From contig CACYWT010000004.1 in the NCBI GenBank assembly GCA_902778175.1, forward strand, positions 85,048 through 149,047: a stretch of DNA of 64,000 nucleotides, read 5' to 3'. Source of the DNA: an uncultured Ruminococcus sp. GTDB taxonomy: Bacteria > Bacillota > Clostridia > Oscillospirales > Acutalibacteraceae. The translations under genes were made by a program, and so were the position numbers. Below, one piece after another: positions 7,999-16,190 of this stretch; within the stretch, counting starts at the first letter, position 1; each line of letters starts with the position of its first letter. The notes beneath the pieces are model-generated. The model was given only the letters and a program-made list of their open reading frames with translations. It had not been told where the DNA came from and made no database searches.

Positions 7999-8214
7999 CT
8001 ATCGAAAGTATCTTCCGCTTTCGGTGTCTTTGAGTTCTATCCGATTAGCAAGCTCAAATCCACTGAGGCGTATAGTGCTTTTCAGAACCTTAACGAGCAA
8101 GTTCGCTCTTTTTTCAAGCTCACTTTCTCCTTTGATTACAGCGTAGGCAGTAGGGTCTGCATATCCCTCTTCGTTATACATAGGGTTTCTGTTCATCTGC
8201 ATACTACACACCAT
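7999..8214 (-). CDS. Small conserved phage protein of unknown function
   Basis: About 71 residues from ATG 8212-8214; a later ATG (8197-8199, MQMNRNPMYN) is also possible because neither has a clear ribosome binding site. It contains NPMYNEEGYADPTAYAVI and ends KDTESGRYFR. It lies between the Acb2/Tad1-like gene and the minor capsid gene and starts four bases after the former's stop. No family was recognised; the position suggests a structural accessory. Confidence 0.6.
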   Translation of the reverse strand: MVCSMQMNRNPMYNEEGYADPTAYAVIKGESELEKRANLLVKVLKSTIRLSGFELANRIELKDTESGRYFR

Positions 8215-8217
8215 CAA

Positions 8218-8595
8218 TCACTTTTTATTGGTTCCAAGAACACCTCTTGCTGCTCTGTCTTCGACTCTTTTGTTCATCCAAAGAAGAGCTGTTTCAATAT
8301 GCGTGAGAGCTATAGCATTTTCTCTTGTAGCGTATTCGCCCTGTTGAAAGCCGTGAAGCCTGTCTCTTACGATTTCGAGAAGGTCGGTATCGAGAAGCCC
8401 GTTTATGCTATCTTCTTCGTTTCTCGGTCCGTCCTGAAATTGCACAAGCTCTACATCCTGTGTATCAGGATCTGACTCACCGCAGAAAACGAGGTAAACA
8501 TGATTTGCTCCTCCGTTGCCTTTTTCATCGGCAGCAAATACTCTGTTGAGTTTGTTCGTCTTCTGGATAGTATCAAGTTCTCTCATATCATCCAT
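8218..8595 (-). CDS. Acb2/Tad1-type hairpin-domain protein (likely anti-defence)
   Basis: A 125-residue protein matching the pattern of the Acb2/Tad1 hairpin domain: GANHVYLVF near residue 30, QFQDGP near 53-58, an NG near 66, then DLLEIVRDRLHGFQQGEYA, RENAIALTHIETALLWM and a closing R-A-ARGVLGT. The last two helices (residues 70-120) form the hairpin. Characterised members, Acb2 (anti-CBASS) and Tad1 (anti-Thoeris), are small cytoplasmic sponges that bind cyclic nucleotides or cyclic ADP-ribose isomers. The assignment is from remembered family features; the ligand cannot be read from sequence. It overlaps the portal gene's stop by one base and so is expressed with the virion genes. Confidence 0.7.
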   Translation of the reverse strand: MDDMRELDTIQKTNKLNRVFAADEKGNGGANHVYLVFCGESDPDTQDVELVQFQDGPRNEEDSINGLLDTDLLEIVRDRLHGFQQGEYATRENAIALTHIETALLWMNKRVEDRAARGVLGTNKK

Positions 8596-10121
8596 TACTC
8601 TTCGTCCTCCTTACTGTTCTCTGACCCTTTGCTTTTGGTTTTGCCGTTGTCTTTCCGCTTTTTGTTGTCTGACATTTCGCCATCATCAACATCTCCTTCG
8701 TTACCAAATCCGAGTATTTCGTCATCGGTTTTTTCTTCGGTATATCCTACCATTTTCTTTGCTGTAGCTTCGTCTTCTCCACGCCACTTCATACGATATT
8801 CGTAAGCCTGCATAAGACCTTGTGCTACTTCCTGCTGATCTCTGAGCCTTTCGGCTTCTGCATCTACTATAATGCTATCATCCCACACATAGTTGGTAGT
8901 GTAGCTTCCATCAGGGCATAGATCGTAGAGGATGGCAATGCAGTACATAGCATAAACGAGATCATCAAGTGCCGTTTCAAGCGACGCTTGTATGTCGTGA
9001 ACAGTTACATACGATCTTTGCTTTGTGGAGATGATTTCGGTGGCTGTTTTATCCACCTGAGATGGATCGGACAATGTGCCTCTCGCAAGGCTACAAGCGT
9101 CCTCTATCTGAATGAGAAGCCTGTTCAGACCTGCTATGTAGTTGCTATCTCTTAAAGAAGGACTCCACGCTTTGAGGAGTTCTCCTGAGCCTGCTGTGAT
9201 AGGATCTATGTTATTCGTTCTGTACAGTCTTTCTTTTCCGCTCGGAAGAACAGGTACACCATCGACCGCTGTAAAAGCGTCTTTGGATGCGTCGATAGCC
9301 AACTCTCCACCTTCATACTCCCACATAAGGCGTTGATACTGTAAATCTGCATCCCTTATAAGACCTACTGCTCTTGCATATACAGAAACTCCAAGAGGAG
9401 AATTAAAGTCAATGGTGTTTCCTATTGGTATCTTGAAATAGGAGAACAGAGGCTTTTCTACACCATCGAGATATGTTTCCGGCTGTATGTTCTGCCATTC
9501 TTCAACCTCTCCAAGTGAACACTCGCTGCCGAGAGACTCGTCGTTAGTGGAAACATACGCTTTGTTTGTGATGATGTATTTAGTTCCTTTGAGTTCGTGT
9601 TTTTCAAGCCTGCTGTAAATTTTTCTTCCGTCCCAATGCCTGTATATGAAGTATGCAGCTGTGATTTTTTGAGCGTTGCTGTACGCTATAGGGAAGAATG
9701 CATTCGCCTGAATGATCTCTGTGCCTATGTTCTTACCATCAGGAGAGATATACGGTTTGAAGACTATTCCTCCACCTGCACAGGCATACTCTGTATTAGA
9801 TCTTATATCGCTTCTGACGTTATCGAACTGAGTGTTGATATAGTCAGCCATTTGAGATCCGGAGATTTTTACTTCCATCTCAACGGTTACAGATCTTGCG
9901 ATTTCAGATGCAATGATAGCAGGTAGGCAAAGCGATTGAGGATTGTCTTTGAGCCATTCAGCGTTTCCGGAAAACATATCAAGCCAAATGTCGATGGCGT
10001 TCATCATAACTTCGGAAGTCACGCTACTGCTGTTGGCTATTTCAGCTACGCTTCTATAAAAATTTCTCTTAAACAAGCCTTTCAGCCTCCTAAAAAAATC
10101 TTTTATTCCATCAATAATCAC
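8595..10121 (-). CDS. Phage portal protein (SPP1 gp6-like)
   Basis: A 508-residue portal protein. It follows the large terminase gene by 14 bases and starts at GTG 10119-10121 with GGAG upstream. Recognisable features are the N-terminal helix with basic residues, a long wing region, the segment RDADLQYQRLMWEYEGGELAID, and the stem/crown helices around SDPSQVDKTATEIISTKQRS, a motif typical of portals of this family. The C-terminal 60 residues are highly charged (Lys/Asp/Glu/Ser) and probably disordered. It forms the dodecameric DNA entry pore. Confidence 0.88.
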   Translation of the reverse strand: MIIDGIKDFFRRLKGLFKRNFYRSVAEIANSSSVTSEVMMNAIDIWLDMFSGNAEWLKDNPQSLCLPAIIASEIARSVTVEMEVKISGSQMADYINTQFDNVRSDIRSNTEYACAGGGIVFKPYISPDGKNIGTEIIQANAFFPIAYSNAQKITAAYFIYRHWDGRKIYSRLEKHELKGTKYIITNKAYVSTNDESLGSECSLGEVEEWQNIQPETYLDGVEKPLFSYFKIPIGNTIDFNSPLGVSVYARAVGLIRDADLQYQRLMWEYEGGELAIDASKDAFTAVDGVPVLPSGKERLYRTNNIDPITAGSGELLKAWSPSLRDSNYIAGLNRLLIQIEDACSLARGTLSDPSQVDKTATEIISTKQRSYVTVHDIQASLETALDDLVYAMYCIAILYDLCPDGSYTTNYVWDDSIIVDAEAERLRDQQEVAQGLMQAYEYRMKWRGEDEATAKKMVGYTEEKTDDEILGFGNEGDVDDGEMSDNKKRKDNGKTKSKGSENSKEDEE

Positions 10122-10135
10122 AGTATCAACTCCAT

Positions 10136-12085
10136 CTATCCTGAGATAAACCTTGCACTTTCACGCTCGATAGTGTACTCGAAAGCGTTGAGCGTACCTA
10201 TATCCGACGAGTCGCTTCTTGCGTCGTTGGAATTTCTGCCTACCCACACAGCGTTGCTGAAAGCCTCTGCAAGAGTGTCACATCCTTCTACGAGGAATAA
10301 TTTATTCTGAGTGAGCAACCTTGTAGTAAGCCTGATGCGGTTATTGATGCTGTCGTTAGCAGCGACTCTTACTGTGATGGGAATTTTATAAACCTGAGCA
10401 GCATCTCTTATGCATCTGAACAAAAATGTTTCCTTATCATCGCAGTAGGCGTAATCAAGCCGACTGTATTTGTTTTTGATTTCGTTGCAAAATTCAGCAA
10501 ATCTTTTTCCGAGTTTGTCTGTCTCTATTTCTCCGTCGTATTTTTCGGACGCAAGAACGACAACCCTTTTATGGCCGGAAATGATAGCTGTCGCTACAAT
10601 CGATGTTCCTCGTATAGAGTTGCCTATGCTTATGCCTATATTGATCTGGGCAATCTGCATTACCTTGACGGCTTCTTTCGGTATGATTACGGTTTCTGAC
10701 TTATCGAGGAAGGAAGTGTAAACCTTGTTCGTTGAGTAACACGACAAAGCTAATGCATCGGCTCTGTCAGGAGATTTTATTCCCCTGTCTTTCATAGCTT
10801 TTTTGCTTTCAAGAACAATTTTTCCATTGCTCATTATTCCGTATTTTCTAACGGACAGTTGAGCGATAAGTTCTTCATCGTCAGGTATTTTTATTTCAGA
10901 CTTCTCCATAAGAGACTTGACGATAGCATACATATATGTCGTTATATCCTGATAGTTTTCGTCAGAGCCGTCTTTTGGAGGCTTGCTTCCGAAATTAACA
11001 GGAACAATTTCGAGTCTGCGAAGCTGTTGCTCGATCTTTATTTCTTCAAGTCTATCTGTTACTCCTCCGCCAAGTCCTGTGTCGTCAATTATTGCACTTA
11101 TAGGACCTTTGTACTGAGGATAATCTTTGACGAGCTTTTTATAGATTCTGACAATATCTCCAACAGTCTGCATAAGGTTTTGACCGTGCCTTATTGCGGA
11201 AATATCTGTTGCTCCTCCGATGTTTGAAATGATGATTGTTTCGTCATCCCCAAACCTCGCAACATCGACTCCGATAGAAATCCTTGAAATTTCTTCTGTC
11301 TGTATATCTGTAATTACAGCCCTTTCGATTAACTGCAAAGGAATAAATACATCATCTTCTTGTTCAGGGAAGTCCCCGTAAACACGAACTTTAACAACAT
11401 TGCTGTGTTCTCCGTACTTGCGTATAAAGGCAGCGATATTCTCCTTGTTCGTCCTTTTACTGTCAAGCGAAGAGACACGATGGCATTTATACAAGCCTCT
11501 GTTTCTGTTGTGGCTATCGAAGAAAGTTCCTGTCGTCCTTGTAGGGTTAGCACACATCAGAATCTTGTTATTTCCACCGGATAGAGTTGCGAGTATAGCT
11601 TCCATTATGGACTCGTCTATACCTGACGCTTCATCAACAACAAAAAGCATATTGTCTTCGTGAAAGCCTTGCATATTTTCAGGAGATGATGCAGTCTTTG
11701 CTACAGCAAACCACCGCTTTTCGTATCCTTTCATATATACATAGGTTTTCGTCCACTCAAACATTTGATTGAGTAATGGGCTTTTCGATTTCCATTTGTC
11801 AAGTTCAGACCATAATACATCGTGAAGCTGCTGCAAAGTAGGGGCTGTGCAAATTACTTTCGGGAACTTGAAACAACTCAGAAACCACAATACAATATTT
11901 GCTTCGAGTGCAGTTTTTCCTACTCCGTGTCCAGATCTGACAGAAACTCTTGGAGAACAAGCTATATCTTGCATGACTCGCACTTGCCAGTCGTCAGGAT
12001 TGAATTTGGTGACTTCTCTCGCAAACAAAACAGGGTCCTTCTGATAAGAAGGAACCCTGTTATTAAAAAACTCTTTTCTATTCAT
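10136..12085 (-). CDS. terL: Large terminase with an extra degenerate nuclease-like domain
   Basis: A 649-residue terminase. Residues 1-250 hold the ATPase: Walker A SGHGVGKTA (51-59), Walker B LFVVDE (147-152), coupling motif CANPTRT (178-184). Residues 265-450 hold an RNase H-like nuclease with Asp in GVDVARFGDD (274), IIDDTG (334-335) and SPDRADA (440, 443). A usual enzyme would end here. Residues 475-649 add a second domain resembling the nuclease of PBSX-type terminases (VATAI, LASEKYDGEI, KLGKRFAEF, NNRIRLTTRLL, AFEYTIERE), but the first Asp is Ser (IGISIG, 486) and the Asp residues near the end are Gly and Asn (SDIGTLNAFEY). The start ATG overlaps the small terminase stop. Confidence 0.88.
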   Translation of the reverse strand: MNRKEFFNNRVPSYQKDPVLFAREVTKFNPDDWQVRVMQDIACSPRVSVRSGHGVGKTALEANIVLWFLSCFKFPKVICTAPTLQQLHDVLWSELDKWKSKSPLLNQMFEWTKTYVYMKGYEKRWFAVAKTASSPENMQGFHEDNMLFVVDEASGIDESIMEAILATLSGGNNKILMCANPTRTTGTFFDSHNRNRGLYKCHRVSSLDSKRTNKENIAAFIRKYGEHSNVVKVRVYGDFPEQEDDVFIPLQLIERAVITDIQTEEISRISIGVDVARFGDDETIIISNIGGATDISAIRHGQNLMQTVGDIVRIYKKLVKDYPQYKGPISAIIDDTGLGGGVTDRLEEIKIEQQLRRLEIVPVNFGSKPPKDGSDENYQDITTYMYAIVKSLMEKSEIKIPDDEELIAQLSVRKYGIMSNGKIVLESKKAMKDRGIKSPDRADALALSCYSTNKVYTSFLDKSETVIIPKEAVKVMQIAQINIGISIGNSIRGTSIVATAIISGHKRVVVLASEKYDGEIETDKLGKRFAEFCNEIKNKYSRLDYAYCDDKETFLFRCIRDAAQVYKIPITVRVAANDSINNRIRLTTRLLTQNKLFLVEGCDTLAEAFSNAVWVGRNSNDARSDSSDIGTLNAFEYTIERESARFISG

Positions 12086-12500
12086 TGTTATTGTCAACCT
12101 CGACATCAGGTATGCTCGAAACCCATTCGTCTATGACATCAGACTTAACAGCCGAACTGTTCATAAACTTCTTGTGTCTCTGCTCTTCCATTTTGAAGGA
12201 TGGAGATGTTCCTGACATAGAAATAAGGAAGCTCATAGCAGATACATCTCCTGCCATCGCCTTATGAAACGCTCTTGCCATCATAGCAACCATGTTGGTA
12301 TAGTCTTCTTCTTTAACTCCAAGAGCTTCGAGGTTAGCTTCAAGTGATTCGGTAGATGGAAGGTTAAGAATAAGTCTTGCGGCACTTTTGGCATCTCGTT
12401 TTTTTCTTCGAGCCTCTCCTGACTTTTTACCACCATTTCGTCCTCTTTCTCTTGCTTCTTCCGTGGTTCGCACAGGTTTTAGGTTGTCTTTTCCTGCCAT
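12078..12500 (-). CDS. terS: Probable small terminase subunit
   Basis: A 140-residue protein directly upstream of, and overlapping, the large terminase. The N-terminus is strongly basic with a KGG-like segment (RERGRNGGKKSGEARRKKRD), probably DNA-binding, followed by a helical oligomerisation region. Position and composition fit a small terminase that recognises the packaging site. GGGGTG precedes its ATG. The assignment rests mainly on context. Confidence 0.6.
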   Translation of the reverse strand: MAGKDNLKPVRTTEEARERGRNGGKKSGEARRKKRDAKSAARLILNLPSTESLEANLEALGVKEEDYTNMVAMMARAFHKAMAGDVSAMSFLISMSGTSPSFKMEEQRHKKFMNSSAVKSDVIDEWVSSIPDVEVDNNNE

Positions 12501-12533
12501 TTCATCTCACCCCCATCTAAGCAGAAGGGGATT

Positions 12534-12570
12534 GACAAAAAGCAGTGCAAACTTTTGTGTCTGCACTGCT
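12534..12570 (-). terminator. Terminator before the terminase genes
   Basis: Minus-strand stem AGCAGTGCA/TGCACTGCT (9 bp, 12-base loop) followed by TTTTGTC. It lies after the stop of the gene at 12579 and about 35 bases before the small terminase. No convincing promoter is seen between it and the terminase, so the late genes may depend on read-through or antitermination (inference). Confidence 0.7.
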
Positions 12571-12578
12571 ATAATAAA

Positions 12579-13268
12579 TCAATCTGTCCAGTTTTCTCCG
12601 TTATGAGTTGGATCGGTCTCTTTACCCTTCATAAATTCTTGCCATTTTCTGTCGCTTTCAGGGGATATTTCTCCTTTAGATTTGTAATGCTCGTAGTAAT
12701 TTCCGAAACTTCCGTCATCAAACAACGAAAGCTGCCGTGGCTCTAAAGCATCGTTCTCTGTCTGAAACATATCCCTTGCTGTTAAGCCTCTTCTTTTCCC
12801 TTGCCAAGTGTGGCAATCGTACACATAATCAGGAAGTCTTTCTCCGTAGGATATTCTGAGTTTTTCTACTTGTTCGTAGTCAACAAATTCGTCAAACTCT
12901 TCATCGGTGAGCAACTTGTCATTCCACATAAAGTTACAAGCAACATAGTCTGCGTCACGGTTTTTTCTTGCCATACAAAGAAGCACAAGAGCTTTTGCGA
13001 TAAACAGATCGTTTGTCGCTCCTTCTTTTGCTTTCTTGTTTACGAAGTCATCAGCATCTTTCAAGGCGATTATTTCCTTTGTCATAATGCCGTAACAATC
13101 TTCAGCAGAAACAGTAAGCAATCTTTTCCAAAGGTACGCTCTGTATCTGACAGACAATTCATTTGCAGCATAGGCTGCGTGGGGAATATCGCTTCTTCTG
13201 ATGGCTTTTTGCAGCATAGAGGACATTTCAAACATATCATATCCATTTGCCGTTGTTAGTTTGCTCAT
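12579..13268 (-). CDS. Stand-alone RarA/MgsA C-terminal-like protein
   Basis: A 229-residue protein whose first 120 residues resemble the C-terminal oligomerisation region of the RarA (MgsA) AAA+ ATPase: DMFEMSSMLQKAIRRSD, then AYLWKRLLTVSAEDCYG, then a helix like FIAKALVLLCMA. The AAA+ part (Walker motifs) is absent. RarA acts at stalled forks with SSB, so this protein could mimic or block it, or be a phage replication factor; this is inference. The ATG at 13266-13268 is chosen because GGAG is eight bases away. It is the first gene after the operator-flanked promoter at 13310. Confidence 0.5.
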   Translation of the reverse strand: MSKLTTANGYDMFEMSSMLQKAIRRSDIPHAAYAANELSVRYRAYLWKRLLTVSAEDCYGIMTKEIIALKDADDFVNKKAKEGATNDLFIAKALVLLCMARKNRDADYVACNFMWNDKLLTDEEFDEFVDYEQVEKLRISYGERLPDYVYDCHTWQGKRRGLTARDMFQTENDALEPRQLSLFDDGSFGNYYEHYKSKGEISPESDRKWQEFMKGKETDPTHNGENWTD

Positions 13269-13283
13269 AAGCATCGCTCCTTT

Positions 13284-13332
13284 ACAAATATGTTTATTTT
13301 TGTATCTTTATTATACCACTAAACATATTTGT
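13284..13332. promoter_or_regulatory. Inverted-repeat operator flanking a -10 box
   Basis: ACAAATATGTTTA at 13284-13296 and its exact reverse complement at 13320-13332 flank the -10 box of the minus-strand promoter at 13310-13338, with centres 36 bp apart. Each 13-mer also has weak internal symmetry (TAAACA/TGTTTA). The spacing suggests two repressor or activator dimers on the same helix face. The sequence differs from the CTTACTGAACGG operators near the integrase, so a different regulator probably acts here. Confidence 0.75.
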
Positions 13333-13338
13333 TTACAA
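13310..13338 (-). promoter_or_regulatory. Promoter of the packaging/late region
   Basis: Minus strand: -35 TTGTAA (13333-13338), 17-bp spacer, -10 TATAAT (13310-13315). It lies about 40 bases upstream of the gene starting at 13268 and after the last gene of the accessory cassette, so it can start the late transcript independently of the cassette. Confidence 0.8.
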
Positions 13339-13344
13339 GCGAAA

Positions 13345-14496
13345 TTAGCAAATTAGTTCATATAGTTTGAGCTTTGGCTTGATGAAATCTGAACACAGAG
13401 AATACGCATAAGATCCAAGATTTCTGAAAACAAGAATGTCTCCAACACACAGTTCTCCGCTATAAGACTCACATACAACATCGTCTTCTGTGCAGGCGTA
13501 CCCATAGATAGTTATACCGTTATATTGATTACCGTCTGATAAATGAATAACATCAACAGGTACTTTTTTATCAGAACCGTGGAAAAATCCAAAATCATAA
13601 ACGCTACAGCTCGATACAGCCTGCGTGGAAGATCCAGCTTTGATGTATTCAACTTTTCCTACAGCACTGACAGTATCTGCTACTATGGGAGTTCCTGCCT
13701 CGATAATAATCTCAGGCATTTTGTTGTAGAATCTGCCAAGCTCATTGAAGATCGCTTTAGCATATTCATCAACGGAAGGAATGTTGCTGTTAAACTGTTC
13801 GGATAATCTTTCGTCCATAAAACCGAATATATTGCTTCCAAAATCTATGTATTCAGATCGTAGATAAGCTGCAACTTCTCCGGCTTTTTTTGCTCTTGTT
13901 CTCCAACTATCTATATCTCTTCCTCCGTGAATGTGGATATGCACTCCGTTGATCATGCAATAATCATTCTGTAAATTGAGAAATTGAAAAAACTCAGGAG
14001 AAAAGGGGACAATGCCAAATCTTGAAGAATGTCCATTGTCTCCGTGAAGGTTAATATTTAACCTCATTCCGATTTTTATTTTTCGCTTCTCTTTAAGTGC
14101 AATGGCGGCTATTTGTTTCATCTCGAAAATATTTTCAACATTAACTTTGCCACCGTGGGATGCAATAGTGTATTTGCTGAACAAATGTGGTATAACGCCG
14201 TTATAGATAACTTCGTCAGGCATAAATCCTGCCTTTGCTACCTCGTCGTACTCGTAATGAGAGACTATCTCAATCTTTATTCCGTTTTCTTTTGCAGCTT
14301 TTAAGATAGCAGGGTGAGGGTTTGTTTTGGTGCTATACGCTATTTCAAATCTATCAAAATACTTGTGAAAACTTTTTCTGAATGAATTTATGTTTCTGTC
14401 AAACCTATTCCTGTCAAAAACAAAACAAGGAAGGAGATCATCTAACCTATCGCTTGACATTGATAATCGGTATATTTCGTTTATGATTGTATCCAT
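13345..14496 (-). CDS. LysA-like PLP-dependent decarboxylase (fold type III)
   Basis: A 383-residue member of the Orn/DAP/Arg decarboxylase family, with an alanine-racemase-type barrel and C-terminal beta domain. The PLP-binding lysine is in IAYSTKTNPHPAIL (residues 53-66). HIHIHGGRD (about 187) lies where these enzymes bind phosphate, and the segment YGYACTEDDVV near residue 330 corresponds to the conserved Cys-x-x-x-Asp region at the dimer-interface active site. It probably decarboxylates an amino acid, free or attached to a carrier; the substrate is not known. It is the last gene of the five-gene cassette and overlaps the glycosyltransferase gene by 50 bases. Phage thymidine-hypermodification pathways also use PLP decarboxylases. 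Confidence 0.8.
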   Translation of the reverse strand: MDTIINEIYRLSMSSDRLDDLLPCFVFDRNRFDRNINSFRKSFHKYFDRFEIAYSTKTNPHPAILKAAKENGIKIEIVSHYEYDEVAKAGFMPDEVIYNGVIPHLFSKYTIASHGGKVNVENIFEMKQIAAIALKEKRKIKIGMRLNINLHGDNGHSSRFGIVPFSPEFFQFLNLQNDYCMINGVHIHIHGGRDIDSWRTRAKKAGEVAAYLRSEYIDFGSNIFGFMDERLSEQFNSNIPSVDEYAKAIFNELGRFYNKMPEIIIEAGTPIVADTVSAVGKVEYIKAGSSTQAVSSCSVYDFGFFHGSDKKVPVDVIHLSDGNQYNGITIYGYACTEDDVVCESYSGELCVGDILVFRNLGSYAYSLCSDFIKPKLKLYELIC

Positions 14497-15172
14497 AATA
14501 CTTTCCCCATTTATTCTTCAGAGCTTCAATTAGAAGCAAATGACCTTTTCTGGTTCTTGTAGCTCCTTCGTTGAGATCCATTTGAGCTTTCGCAACTATA
14601 TATTTCGGTTGAAGGATAACTCTGTTCTTCAATAACTCCTGCATCATCATATCGACATCGGATGCAGCATCGTCCTCCCTTGTGTAGGTAGCTTTAAATG
14701 CTTTCTTGTTTATCCACCTTGCATGAGCAGGAATACCAACAAATTTAAACTCAGCATCATAAGCATAAGGAGCTATCGAGTTCTGGTCAAACGCAAGACC
14801 TATATTCAGGTCATAAACGAGTTGAGCGATTCTTTCAACCTCTGCCGTCGCAGTTTCTTTGTCGGGCATACCATCGTCAGTCTCTATGCTTCTCGTGTCT
14901 CTCATTCGATAGAGAAATCTTTCTATGTCGTCATCTGCTATAAAGATGATGTCTTCCGGCGTGTTTTCTATGATCCAGTAAAGAGTTGACATAAAACTGA
15001 ATACAGCTCCATCAGGAATAACAAGCAGGTCGGTTACTCCGGCTTTCCTGTATGCTTCTTCCTCTTCTTCGCGAACTACATAGGTGCAGTATTCAAAAAG
15101 ATCTTTGGTCTTTATTGCATCAGCTCTTTTGTAGGACATACAGTAAATGTTAAATGTAATATTCTGACTCAT
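14447..15172 (-). CDS. GT-A-type glycosyltransferase, TET-associated-GT-like
   Basis: A 241-residue protein with a nucleotide-sugar fold: beta strand FNIYCMSYKRAD, EEEEAYRKAG, DLLVIPDG, then IIFIADDDIERF (about residues 74-85) with the DDD metal-binding motif of GT-A enzymes, and late conserved D-V-DMMMQELL. The order of motifs resembles TET-associated glycosyltransferases (TAGT), which in phages add sugars to modified bases, but no TET/JBP dioxygenase is in the window. The substrate is unknown. The gene overlaps the ATP-grasp gene by 23 bases and the decarboxylase gene by 50, so the three are surely co-expressed. Confidence 0.6.
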   Translation of the reverse strand: MSQNITFNIYCMSYKRADAIKTKDLFEYCTYVVREEEEEAYRKAGVTDLLVIPDGAVFSFMSTLYWIIENTPEDIIFIADDDIERFLYRMRDTRSIETDDGMPDKETATAEVERIAQLVYDLNIGLAFDQNSIAPYAYDAEFKFVGIPAHARWINKKAFKATYTREDDAASDVDMMMQELLKNRVILQPKYIVAKAQMDLNEGATRTRKGHLLLIEALKNKWGKYYGYNHKRNIPIINVKR

Positions 15173-16190
15173 AATTCTTACTCATTTTCAGATCATAGTT
15201 GATGTCGATATCGTACTTCAATATGTCAAATCCAAGTAACTGCTTGCATCTGAGATACGGAAGGTTAAGTCCTGCTCTTGCGATAAACGGCAGGGTAGCG
15301 TTTACACGAGGGTTGCATTCGAGCAGTACGGCTTCTCCGTCAGGTGTGATTATGAAATCGAAGCAAGCGTTTCCGTCAAGCCCTGACTTTTCAACTATTT
15401 CCTTTGCTATTTCACAAGCCTTTGTATTGAAAGAGATTTTAGCGAACATCGCAGAGCCATAAGCCATAAGGTCTGCCTCAAAGCCAAGTGCGTGAGTAAC
15501 TTTACCGTTATCGGCAAGTACGCACATACTGTAATCTACTCCTTCTGCGTATTCCTGAAGAATTACTTTTTCTCCTTTGTCAAGAGAATACTGTACATAT
15601 TCTTTCAGCATTGAGAGTGTAATGTACCTGTTCATTCCGAACTTGTTCATTATGGTGAGGTCTTTTCCTTTTTCCTCGTCAATAACAGCAAATCCGAGTC
15701 CTCCGCATCTATTGGGCAATTTGCAGCAGATGTTTTTTTCAGGATAACCTACAAGACAAGCAAATCTATCTACATTGTTGATGGTGTGTACAATAGACTG
15801 TTTCGGCATTGAGGATCCAAACAAACCGTACAGGCTTGTTTTTTCTCCTACAAGTTCGAGAGAGGATTTAGAGGTAACAGACACCTTAATTCCTTCATCC
15901 TCAAAAAACTTCTTGTTATCTGCCATAATTGGCAATTCAGCGGTAATAAAAGGAAGAATGACATCAACATTCTCCTTCTTGCAAATGTCAAGGACAGTAG
16001 GAATATAGTCCGGCTCTGTGATTCTCGGAACTATATACCCTGCATCAACGCCTTTTCTGAGCAAAGCGTCTTCTGCACAGTTTATTCCAACAACCTTAAT
16101 ATCTTCGTTTTCATAATTCCTTCTCAGTTCTGTTATAAGATCATACGAGTGCATCGAGCATCCTGTGATAAGAACAGTAATCATAATCAT
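15150..16190 (-). CDS. ATP-grasp carboxylate-amine ligase-like protein
   Basis: A 346-residue ATP-grasp enzyme with a Rossmann-like pre-ATP-grasp domain (VLITGCSMHSYDLITELRR, residues 5-23) similar to carbamoyl-phosphate-synthase-like and PylC-like ligases. ATP-grasp features follow: CCKLPNRCGGLGF (phosphate-binding lysine and glycine-rich loop), VILQEYAEGVDYS (adenine binding), and LLECNPRVNATLPF (metal-binding E-x-N). These ligases join a carboxylate, via acyl phosphate, to an amine. The substrates are unknown; the linked decarboxylase suggests an amino acid. The start overlaps the ParB-like gene's stop. Confidence 0.8.
   Translation of the reverse strand: MIMITVLITGCSMHSYDLITELRRNYENEDIKVVGINCAEDALLRKGVDAGYIVPRITEPDYIPTVLDICKKENVDVILPFITAELPIMADNKKFFEDEGIKVSVTSKSSLELVGEKTSLYGLFGSSMPKQSIVHTINNVDRFACLVGYPEKNICCKLPNRCGGLGFAVIDEEKGKDLTIMNKFGMNRYITLSMLKEYVQYSLDKGEKVILQEYAEGVDYSMCVLADNGKVTHALGFEADLMAYGSAMFAKISFNTKACEIAKEIVEKSGLDGNACFDFIITPDGEAVLLECNPRVNATLPFIARAGLNLPYLRCKQLLGFDILKYDIDINYDLKMSKNYESEYYI

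Noticed and set aside
13345..14496. Host lysine biosynthesis lysA
   Set aside because: It overlaps phage cassette genes within the prophage and departs from LysA in several motifs; the lysine operon at 50.9-54.5 kb is separate.
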